Shown here one piece after another: positions 17,154 through 24,081 of a DNA stretch of 64,000 nucleotides; the first letter of the stretch is position 1; each line of letters opens with the position of its first letter. Below the pieces are notes generated by a model. It ran no database searches. It worked only from the letters and a program-made list of their open reading frames with translations, and had not been told where the DNA came from. The position numbers and the translations under genes are program-made. This stretch comes from Danxiaibacter flavus (GTDB lineage: Bacteria; Bacteroidota; Bacteroidia; Chitinophagales; Chitinophagaceae). The stretch is from contig NZ_JAULBC010000001.1 of NCBI RefSeq assembly GCF_041060425.1, forward strand, positions 620,001 to 684,000, in the 5' to 3' direction.

Positions 17154-18243
17154 ATGACACAAGAACAAATCAAAGTTTTAAGGGACCGCGTTAGTGTCCT
17201 AAGGAGGTTTCTTTGACGTCAATAACCGCACTCAAAAAGTAGAGAACGACCGTCAGCTTTCAGTTTCGCCCGGCTTTTGGGACGACAACACCCGGGCTAC
17301 CGGGATTATGAAAGAGATAAAAATCAATGAATATTGGCTGAAGCTTTATAAAGAAGTTGAAACGGCAGTAGAGGATTTTGCCGTGCTGTTCGATTTCTGG
17401 AAGGGAGGAGATGCTACGGAAGACGAAACCAAACAGTCTTATGACCGTGCTTTGCAGTTAATAGAAGATGCTGAATTCAAGAGTACATTGAATAAGCCGG
17501 AAGACGAGCTTCCTGCCGTTCTGCAGATCAACCCGGGCGCCGGTGGTACCGAAAGCCAGGATTGGGCAGAAATGTTGCTGCGTATGTACCGCATGTATGG
17601 CGACAAGCAAGGCTGGAAAGTTACCGAACTGGACTACCAGGAAGGTGATGGGGCAGGTATAAAAACCGCAACGTTGCAGTTTGATGGTCCTTTTGCTTAT
17701 GGCTTCCTCAAAGCAGAGAGTGGGGTTCACCGCCTGGTTCGTATTTCTCCGTTCGACAGCAACGCCCGCAGGCATACCTCTTTCGCCAGTGTGTTTGTAT
17801 ATCCATTGATTGATGACAGCATCGAAATAGAGGTAAACAACGCCGATCTGGAATGGGAATTCTATCGCAGTGGCGGTAAAGGCGGACAGAACGTAAACAA
17901 GGTGGAAACAGCGGTGCGTTTAAAACACATCCCCAGCGGAATTATTGTTGAATGTCAGCAGAGCCGTACACAAGGGGAGAACAGGGAACTGGCGCTAAAG
18001 ATGCTGAAAAGCCGCTTGTATGAAGAAGAATTGCGCAGGAGGGAAGAGGCCAAGAATGCGACCAACGCCAACAAGAAGAAAATAGAGTGGGGCAGCCAGA
18101 TCCGCAGTTATGTTTTCCATCCTTACAAAATGATCAAGGATCATAGAACCGATTTTGAAGTGGGTAATGTTCAACCGGTGATGGATGGCGAGCTGGATGG
18201 GTTTATAAAGGCATACTTGATGGCTAATGTTGAGAGTAATTGA
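17154..18243 (+). CDS. prfB: Peptide chain release factor 2, with +1 programmed frameshift
   Basis: Class 1 release factor that recognises UGA and UAA and triggers peptidyl-tRNA hydrolysis. The coding sequence is 17154-17213 joined to 17215-18243. Twenty codons lead to an in-frame TGA at 17214, and a +1 shift there continues into a 342-codon frame, giving 362 residues, the normal length. The stop-codon-reading tripeptide SPF is at about residues 198-200 and the catalytic GGQ at 243-245 (GGKGGQNVNKVETAV). Reading the gene from the later ATG at 17308 would lose the N-terminal domain. Both ends are flanked by word repeats in inverted order. Confidence 0.95.
17202..17216 (+). promoter_or_regulatory. 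Programmed +1 frameshift site of prfB
   Basis: AGGAGG (17202-17207), a three-base spacer, then CTT TGA followed by C. This is the standard RF2 autoregulatory site: low RF2 lets the ribosome slip from CUU to UUU and read GAC. The internal Shine-Dalgarno is notable in a phylum that rarely uses one for initiation. Confidence 0.92.
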
Positions 18244-18352
18244 CAATTGAAAATGGATAATTGAAAATGAAGGAGGATTTGCGAATGAGGAGATGTGCAA
18301 ATATGCGAATGAGTGGGAGAGATGTCTGATTTATTGATCCCTGATTTGAACG
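18241..18352. repeat. Word-type repeats behind prfB
   Basis: AATTGACAATTGAAAATGG and ATAATTGAAAATGAAGG, then ATTTGCGAATGAGGAGATGTGCAAATATGCG, then ATGTCTGATTTATTGATCCCTGATTTG. The last two read on the minus strand as the words found before prfB. Confidence 0.5.
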
Positions 18353-18398
18353 AGGAAACTGGTAGGGAAAAGATTTTTTGAAAAAGTTTCAAAAAAGT

Positions 18399-18431
18399 TT
18401 TGTTTCGAAAAAACAATTCCCCTTATATTTG
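18399..18431 (+). promoter_or_regulatory. Promoter of tRNA-Asp
   Basis: TTTG at 18399-18402 and an exact TATATTTG at 18424-18431 with a 21-base spacer fit the Bacteroidota -33/-7 promoter. The leader before the tRNA is about 88 bases. Confidence 0.65.
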
Positions 18432-18524
18432 CACTCCCAAACGATACAGCGGTAACGTTGAAAACGGAAAAAGGGAAGAATAAATAACTGGTTAATAGCT
18501 AATTAAATATTCTAAAAAGTTCTT

Positions 18525-18598
18525 GGATCGGTAGTTCAGTTGGTTAGAATGCCGCCCTGTCACGGCGGAGGTCGCGGGTTCGAGTCCCGTCCGGTCCG
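18525..18598 (+). tRNA. tRNA-Asp (anticodon GTC)
   Basis: Acceptor arm GGATCGG (18525-18531) pairs with CCGGTCC (18591-18597) with one G-T wobble. The D arm follows (AGTTCAGTTGGTTAGAAT). The anticodon stem is CCGCC/GGCGG with loop CTGTCAC, so the anticodon is GTC. The T arm is GCGGG TTCGAGT CCCGT. The discriminator is G, as expected for Asp. CCA is not encoded. A terminator follows at once, and the GIY-YIG array starts there. Confidence 0.96.
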
Positions 18599-18603
18599 CA
18601 AAG

Positions 18604-18629
18604 AGCCTCACAGAAATGTGAGGCTTTTT
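18604..18629 (+). terminator. Terminator of tRNA-Asp and first copy of the array hairpin
   Basis: AGCCTCACA (18604-18612), GAAA loop, TGTGAGGCT (18617-18625), then TTTT. Weaker copies with the same GAAA loop appear before GIY-YIG genes 2, 3 and 4 and after gene 4 (about 18983, 19363, 19743, 20124). Confidence 0.85.
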
Positions 18630-18658
18630 CGTTATCCTAAACCTCAAACCCTTCTCCC

Positions 18659-18925
18659 ATGTTTTACGTCTACATTATCCGAAGCGAAATTGATAATTCG
18701 TTCTACAAAGGTTACTCTGAAAATCCAGCCCAGAGACTTATTCAACACAATAACAAAGAATCACATTATACCTCTTCAAAAGTTCCATGGAGACTAGTGT
18801 ATGTTGAATTGATGTCGTCCAAACGGGAGGCATTGATCAGAGAGAGAAATCTGAAGAAAGCAACCCGTGAAAGATTACGAGCTTTAATTGCGGGTCCTAA
18901 AAATATTGTCGGGCAATTTCTATAA
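18659..18925 (+). CDS. GIY-YIG nuclease family protein, array copy 1
   Basis: An 88-residue single-domain GIY-YIG protein of the UPF0213/YhbQ type. The two-strand motif appears as FYVYII...FYKGYS. The helix Arg is in AQRLIQHN, and the metal-binding Glu is probably in ALIRERNLKK. Such proteins cut or bind DNA; the cellular role of this small class is unsettled. It starts 30 bases after the tRNA terminator T run and has no promoter or Shine-Dalgarno of its own. Frame and length are identical to copies 2 to 4. Confidence 0.85.
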   Translation: MFYVYIIRSEIDNSFYKGYSENPAQRLIQHNNKESHYTSSKVPWRLVYVELMSSKREALIRERNLKKATRERLRALIAGPKNIVGQFL

Positions 18926-18936
18926 TTGTAAGAATG

Positions 18937-18982
18937 CCCCAACAGTACTGTTGGGACGGTCCTCCCCACAATACTGTGGGGA
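18937..18982. repeat. Paired palindromes between GIY-YIG copies 1 and 2
   Basis: Palindrome 1 is CCCAACAGTACTGTTGGG (18938-18955, perfect). Palindrome 2 is CCCCACA-ATAC-TGTGGGG (18964-18981). The pair repeats after copies 2, 3 and 4 (from about 19317, 19698 and 20079) with small changes. In copies 3 and 4 the centre AGTACT becomes AGCATT without harming the stem. Confidence 0.75.
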
Positions 18983-19038
18983 CTCACAGAAATGTGAGGC
19001 TTTTTCATGTAATAGTATTACCCTTCAAACCCAACCCC

Positions 19039-19305
19039 ATGTTTTACATCTACATTATCCAAAGCGAAATTGATAATTCGTTCTACAAAGGTTACTCTGA
19101 AAATCCAGCCCAGAGACTTATTCAACACAATAACAAAGAATCACATTATACCTCTTCAAAAGTTCCATGGAGACTAGTGTATGTTGAATTGATGTCGTCC
19201 AAACGGGAGGCATTGATCAGAGAGAGAAATCTGAAGAAAGCAACCCGTGAAAGATTACGAGCTTTAATTGCGGGTCCTAAAAATATTGTCGGGCAATTTC
19301 TGTGA
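19039..19305 (+). CDS. GIY-YIG nuclease family protein, array copy 2
   Basis: An 88-residue protein that differs from copy 1 by V4I and R8Q, plus a silent change and a TGA instead of TAA stop. All GIY-YIG key positions are kept. The frame is open further upstream (to 18934), but that extension would translate the palindromes and hairpin. The ATG matching the other copies is therefore chosen. Confidence 0.85.
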   Translation: MFYIYIIQSEIDNSFYKGYSENPAQRLIQHNNKESHYTSSKVPWRLVYVELMSSKREALIRERNLKKATRERLRALIAGPKNIVGQFL

Positions 19306-19418
19306 TTGTAAGAATGCCCCCACAGTACTGTTGGGACGGTCCTCCCCACAATACTGTGGGGACTCACAGAAATGTGAGGCTTTTTCATGTAATAGTATTA
19401 CCCTTCAAACCCAACCCC

Positions 19419-19685
19419 ATGTTTTACATCTACATTATCCAAAGCGAAATTGATAATTCGTTCTACAAAGGTTATTCTGAAAATCCAGCCCAGAGACTTA
19501 TTCAACACAATAACAAAGAATCACATTATACCTCTTCAAAAGTTCCATGGAGACTAGTGTATGTTGAATTGATGCCGTCCAAACGGGAGGCATTGATCAG
19601 AGAGAGAAATCTGAAGAAAGCAACCCGTGAAAGATTACGAGCTTTAATCGTGGGTCCTAAAAATATTGTCGGGCAATTTCTGTGA
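19419..19685 (+). CDS. GIY-YIG nuclease family protein, array copy 3
   Basis: An 88-residue protein nearly identical to copy 2, with S53P (ELMPSK) and A78V. The motif residues are unchanged. The in-frame upstream extension to 19302 again runs through the palindromes. Kept open despite amplification, so the copies are either recent or under selection. Confidence 0.85.
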   Translation: MFYIYIIQSEIDNSFYKGYSENPAQRLIQHNNKESHYTSSKVPWRLVYVELMPSKREALIRERNLKKATRERLRALIVGPKNIVGQFL

Positions 19686-19799
19686 TTGTAAGAATGCCCC
19701 CAACAGCATTGTTGGAACGGTCCTCCCCACAATACTGTGGGGACTCACAGAAATGTGGGGCTTTTTCGTGTAATATTATTACCCTTTAAACCCAGCCCC

Positions 19800-20066
19800 A
19801 TGTTTAACGTCTACATTATCCAAAGCGAGATTGATAATTCGTTCTACAAAGGTTATTCTGAAAATCCAGCCCAGAGACTTACTCAACACAATAACAAAGA
19901 ATCACATTATACCTCTTCAAAAGTTCCATGGAGACTAGTGTATGTTGAATTGATGTCGTCCAAACGGGAGGCATTGATCAGAGAGAGAAATCTGAAGAAA
20001 GCAACCCTTGAAAGATTACGAACTTTAATCGTGGGTCCTAAAAATATTGTCGGGCAATTTCTATGA
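19800..20066 (+). CDS. GIY-YIG nuclease family protein, array copy 4 (most diverged)
   Basis: An 88-residue protein with Y3N in the first motif (FNVYII instead of FYVYII), I28T, R70L, A75T and A78V. The Y3N change falls in the strand that carries the GIY triad, so activity may be altered. The frame is intact. It is the terminal unit; beyond its palindromes and a final hairpin the array ends. Confidence 0.83.
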   Translation: MFNVYIIQSEIDNSFYKGYSENPAQRLTQHNNKESHYTSSKVPWRLVYVELMSSKREALIRERNLKKATLERLRTLIVGPKNIVGQFL

Positions 20067-20231
20067 TTGTAAGAATGCCCCCAACAGCATTGTTGGGACG
20101 GTCCTCCCCACAATACTGTGGGGACTCACAGAAATGTGGGGCTTTTTCGTGTCTGTTATTATCTTTTAAATCGGATCAAGTTGAAAATCTGGGATCAAGT
20201 CAAATTTATGTCTCCAAACCTGCAATAATGG

Positions 20232-20380
20232 AATAATGTGTCACCAAGCCGGGTCGTATCACTGGCCGGTGTAATTGTAAAAGGTGTTATGAACTTAAGC
20301 TCTACAAAATCATCCTTTTTATGTGGAGGAGTACAGCTAACAATAATAAGTGCGATAACCGCTATCAAATACTTTGTCAT
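20232..20380 (-). pseudogene. Truncated duplicate of the downstream-of-protease lipoprotein
   Basis: The first 50 or so codons match the start of the lipoprotein at 20412-21086: MTKY, SCTPPHKKD, ELKFITPFTITPASDT and LGDTL are shared. Homology stops at about 20232, near the edge of the GIY-YIG array, and the frame then ends in unrelated sequence at 20195. It retains the lipobox but lacks about 170 residues, so it is probably a dead 5' copy made by tandem duplication. Confidence 0.75.
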
Positions 20381-20411
20381 GAACAACTTTTAAAGCTGGG
20401 TTGTTAAGCTT

Positions 20412-21086
20412 CTACTTTACAACAAAAGTATATGTGGCTTCTTTCTCGTAATTATATTCATCGTTAAAAGCGGGGGGATTATAAATACTTCCAACTTTTG
20501 TATGTTGTTCATACAGACAAAAATTGGTATTGCCGTCATTGATTATATTCCAGATGTTATTTAGATAGGCAATTTTCTTGCCTCCTTTATCAGACGGGCC
20601 GAGATGGATATTCTCAAGTCCTACTCCTTTACCAAGGAGTCCATACAAAAAACTTATTGCATGAATACCCCTTTTCTTTGGAACAATCTTTATCCGTAGT
20701 TTATAATGGCTATCCTGGTATACATATCTAACAAAGCCCCAAGAGCCAGCGTTTACGATCTTACCGACCTCATTAAAAATATTAAAATCGTTTATGTTCC
20801 AAAGTTGGTCAGTAATACACTTACTTGAATCAACCAATTCACGAAAAATTACTGTTTCATTAAAATCAAAATTTTCCAGCCTGTAGTATTTTCCACTCAA
20901 AATGTCCTTCACAGAATCTGAAAAGTTTGCTCCGAGCGTTAATGTGTCGCCAAGCTGAATTGTGTCACTTGCCGGTGTAATAGTAAAAGGCGTTATGAAT
21001 TTAAGCTCTATAAAATGATCTTTCTTGTGCGGTGGAGTACAGCCAACGGTAATCAGTGCGGCAATTGTAATAAAATACTTTGTCAT
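20412..21086 (-). CDS. Lipoprotein of unknown function
   Basis: A 224-residue exported lipoprotein with signal peptide and lipobox VGCTPP. ATG 21086 is preferred over a TTG two codons earlier. The mature part is beta-rich with TITPASDTIQLGDTL, typical of an immunoglobulin-like or DUF-type surface domain, and ends VKK-like with aromatic strands (ATYTFVVK). I do not recognise a family. It begins 37 bases after the metalloprotease gene, so the two probably form an operon and may act together. Its own 5' end is duplicated just downstream. Confidence 0.7.
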   Translation of the reverse strand: MTKYFITIAALITVGCTPPHKKDHFIELKFITPFTITPASDTIQLGDTLTLGANFSDSVKDILSGKYYRLENFDFNETVIFRELVDSSKCITDQLWNINDFNIFNEVGKIVNAGSWGFVRYVYQDSHYKLRIKIVPKKRGIHAISFLYGLLGKGVGLENIHLGPSDKGGKKIAYLNNIWNIINDGNTNFCLYEQHTKVGSIYNPPAFNDEYNYEKEATYTFVVK

Positions 21087-21123
21087 AAACAAGTTTTAAG
21101 GCTGCGTTTGCAGCTTTGAATAG

Positions 21124-23097
21124 TTAGTACCGATAAGAAGATACAAGTTGGTTAACCTGTGTGGACTGCACGTTTCCATTATTTGACAAAACAGCTGATC
21201 TAAAATCCTGTACGGATGACACAGAAATTGTCATTCCATTATACAATTGCCTGATGGTAAAATTTGAAGCATTGTCTATCACTCCTGTTGCCAATGGCTC
21301 TCCGTTATCCATCATATCGTGAAACATACCTGCTGGAATCCATCCACGTGAGGTGTTATCACTATTGAGAATAAAATCAACATTGTCAACAGGTGTTTCG
21401 AATTCCAATTGTTTAGTAAAGGCATCAGCACTTGAATTCCAATTTAACGCTCTATATTTTCTCGCTGCATATGTATTTCCAATAAAATATGCCCAAGCTT
21501 CCGATATGGCTATCCTTCCGGATCCGCTTGTCGTTTTTTCACCATATCCATTATTAAGGACAACATAGGTAATGTATTTATTCCAGAAGTCTGTTCCTGC
21601 CTGGCGGTAGTGCACACTGTGAGCCAGTTCATGAAATAGTACATTGTTTACTTCCTGACTGCTTTGTGTTAATCCGTTACTGGTAGTATACCTATATGTA
21701 ACATCGGGCAAAATACTTTGTACTATTTTCTTTATTTCTGTAGTGACCTGAAAGCGTGCATTTGAGAAAAACCTGTCGACGACTTGTGTAACCAATGACG
21801 GCGCTCCTATATATCCTAACATTGGGGTAGAGGCATTGTTTGTAACAGCAGATGAAAGCCAGATGGAAAGACGAGCCGGTGGAACGGCTATGCCATCTGC
21901 CTGGCAATATTGATACATATCCCAAAGACTATTCATTGCAGAGGCGCCAGCCCAAGTCATAGCCTCAGTGCTACCAGCGTTGCTGTTATAGCTGAACGTA
22001 TATGAAATATTTTCCATGCCGGTTGAACTGTACAGGCCGATGTTCTTTTTTATTGGGAAGACGTACTGCCATACTTTTAAAGCGCCGTTAATGCCCCTTA
22101 CTGATGCAGCGCCGCTTTTCATCTTAACCAATACTGTAGCCTTTTTACGATAGCTTCTATTAACCTGAAAACGTCCGTTTGCATCTGTAGTTGTATTAAC
22201 CAGGTTGAACCAACGGCGAGTTTTTACGGTTACTCCACGCAATGGTAAATCCATTCCTATAGTATTATCCTGTACTCTTATAATTCCCGCCGGTTTGTAC
22301 TTTCTGCTATTTGTAATTACTTCTTGTGTTAATGTTTCGTCCTCATTACCTGTTATACGCATAGCTTCATTATACAAATCGAACGGGCTTATGCCAGCAT
22401 GTTTCAAATTTTCGGTTGCCTTGCGTATGGCGCTGTTAACCTTTCTATAGTTAAGTCCGCAATCATATGGCATTCCACTAGCATCATAACACGGGCCAGT
22501 ATATCTATCCCATGGATTCGGATCAGGCTCCCACGGATCAGCGTCCTGCGTATCACCGTCATAAGTATCTGTGTTTTCTTCTGTAAATAAATACAGATCT
22601 GCCAGCTTAGTAACCATTATGCCATTGGGTAATGGTTCGTCTATAGGCAAAACGGTATATAAGTAGGTTGGTTGGTCAGCAGGTATTGCAGGATCCTGGT
22701 ACCAGTCGCCCAGATATTCGATTTCAGAGTCAAACGGCACATCCGAGAGTTCGTATCCCAATAATTCTAGCCTTGTTACATCTTCGGTAGAAGCGGGTTT
22801 AAAGCGCAGGTATTTGTGCGTTGCAGTAATTACGCTATTTGCGACGACTGCATTTGTTCTGGAGCCATTTGATTTTGATTGAAGGCTAACAACTGCGCGA
22901 CGAATATTTTCAACTGTGTATGGATTCTCCATTTTATTACCTAAGATGGTTGCAGTACCTGCATTAGATGGCTCTTGGGTAACAGAGGCATGGTCGGGTT
23001 GTGGGATTTGCTCATTTGACATTTTGTTACAGCTATTTATCATTGCTGTAAATAGCAACAGTGCAGCGATCCTCACCAGTGAAGTTTTGGGAGTCAT
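21124..23097 (-). CDS. Putative zinc metalloprotease lipoprotein
   Basis: A 657-residue secreted lipoprotein. The signal peptide ends in the lipobox MINSC at ATG 23097; the frame start at 23163 would add a non-signal leader. The middle (about 300-345) looks like a carboxypeptidase regulatory-like domain (GVTVKTRRWFNLVNTTTDANGRF). The zinc motif HELAH is at 489-493, with ISEAWAYFIG about 50 residues later as a possible third ligand, as in gluzincins. The N-terminal 200 residues resemble a domain seen in many Bacteroidota surface proteins. Substrate unknown. It heads the cassette with the small lipoprotein. Confidence 0.7.
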   Translation of the reverse strand: MTPKTSLVRIAALLLFTAMINSCNKMSNEQIPQPDHASVTQEPSNAGTATILGNKMENPYTVENIRRAVVSLQSKSNGSRTNAVVANSVITATHKYLRFKPASTEDVTRLELLGYELSDVPFDSEIEYLGDWYQDPAIPADQPTYLYTVLPIDEPLPNGIMVTKLADLYLFTEENTDTYDGDTQDADPWEPDPNPWDRYTGPCYDASGMPYDCGLNYRKVNSAIRKATENLKHAGISPFDLYNEAMRITGNEDETLTQEVITNSRKYKPAGIIRVQDNTIGMDLPLRGVTVKTRRWFNLVNTTTDANGRFQVNRSYRKKATVLVKMKSGAASVRGINGALKVWQYVFPIKKNIGLYSSTGMENISYTFSYNSNAGSTEAMTWAGASAMNSLWDMYQYCQADGIAVPPARLSIWLSSAVTNNASTPMLGYIGAPSLVTQVVDRFFSNARFQVTTEIKKIVQSILPDVTYRYTTSNGLTQSSQEVNNVLFHELAHSVHYRQAGTDFWNKYITYVVLNNGYGEKTTSGSGRIAISEAWAYFIGNTYAARKYRALNWNSSADAFTKQLEFETPVDNVDFILNSDNTSRGWIPAGMFHDMMDNGEPLATGVIDNASNFTIRQLYNGMTISVSSVQDFRSAVLSNNGNVQSTQVNQLVSSYRY

Positions 23098-24081
23098 GTT
23101 TAAGGATTTAAAGATTAAGCATGGAAGGTAGAGAGGCGAATTTTTATTTGGTTGTCGAGCCAATCAAAAAAATAGCCCGAAAAATGTGCCTTGCGAAGGT
23201 GTTATATTAATAATTTCCGGTGGTTCGTGTATGCAATAATATCATCTATTCATTTTAGACAAAAAATCGCTTTCGTTATTGTTCTGGATGTTTGGCAGGG
23301 GATGTCGAATTAATGATGAAGCGATGTTAATCCCAATATATGTAGGTCTTGTAAAGCATGTTATATCTGGCCGTTTCAAAGGCAGCTTTTAGTTGGCAGC
23401 AGTAAAAATGACAAAGAGAGAGGCGGAATAATGCTTGTCAAAGGCAGCTAGAGCTAGTAGAAGAAAGATCGACTAACATTGATGACGGATTGCAAATGTT
23501 ACTCAGAAAATCGTGTTCACAGACTTATTCAACACAATAACAAAGAATCACATTATACCTCTTCAAAAGTTCCATGGGGACTAGTAATTTCTCAAAAAAA
23601 ATTTTTGAGAAATGAATATTAATTGTCAAATTTACAATTGAATGCTTGCCGGTTGTGTTTTGCGCTGCAAAATTTTCGATTTGCTGGCTGTAGCTTTTAT
23701 GCGCATTGATTTTTGATGCATTCTTTAAAACGAGCTGTTGTGTGGGCTTATTCACTTCATGTTTAATGGCGAAGGGTAATTGGATACAATTAGGCAGAAC
23801 ATGCAAAGCACTGCGAAGGCTTGATGGGGGAGCAACAGATTTGGAGACGTGATAGCGAAATTTTATAGCACAGTGTTAAACATTCGCAGTTTTGTTGTTC
23901 TACTGGTTCGGCTTATGCGAGACATTTATACAAGCCTGAATATTCTGCAGAATGATTCCGCGAATTTTCATTCTGCGGTTAAAATTTATATTGATGCACT
24001 TGAGTGGGGAGTATCGGTTTGATAAAATCAGGCACAAGCTGGTGATCACGTAATATTTTAAACCAAACACATAGCATATAT
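23098..24081. other. Long intergenic region with an orphan GIY-YIG fragment
   Basis: Nearly 1 kb without a supported gene. The only recognisable piece is a GIY-YIG fragment at 23494-23585. Open frames on either strand are short and lack family features. No promoter is certain; TAATATTTT near 24050 is a weak candidate for the esterase gene. Confidence 0.5.
23494..23585 (+). pseudogene. Orphan fragment of the GIY-YIG array gene
   Basis: From CAAATGTTACTCAGAAAATC to CCATGGGGACTAGT the bases match codons 16 to 46 of the array genes, with a few changes and some scrambling near 23508-23518. The stretch from GACTTATTCAACACAATAAC to the CCATGG site is identical to the array. Both gene ends are missing. 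It marks the far edge of the protease/lipoprotein block. Confidence 0.85.

Larger units (their letters stand above)
18604..20147 (+). repeat. Tandem array of four GIY-YIG units behind tRNA-Asp
   Basis: The unit is: terminator-like hairpin with GAAA loop, about 30-45 bases of leader, an 88-codon GIY-YIG gene, then two short palindromes. The start codons fall at 18659, 19039, 19419 and 19800, a period of 380, 380 and 381. A fifth hairpin closes the array. Units 1 to 3 differ at only a few bases in the gene, while unit 4 has about a dozen changes. No unit has its own TAnnTTTG promoter, so expression would need readthrough past the hairpins. Confidence 0.9.

Noticed and set aside
18604..20147. 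Regular 380-bp repeats considered as a CRISPR or large satellite array
   Set aside because: The repeats are coding units with a conserved 88-codon frame, and the spacing is far too long for CRISPR; no cas genes are present.
23525..23806. Minus-strand frame of 93 codons
   Set aside because: It runs antisense through the GIY-YIG fragment and has no signal, motif or promoter; most likely chance.
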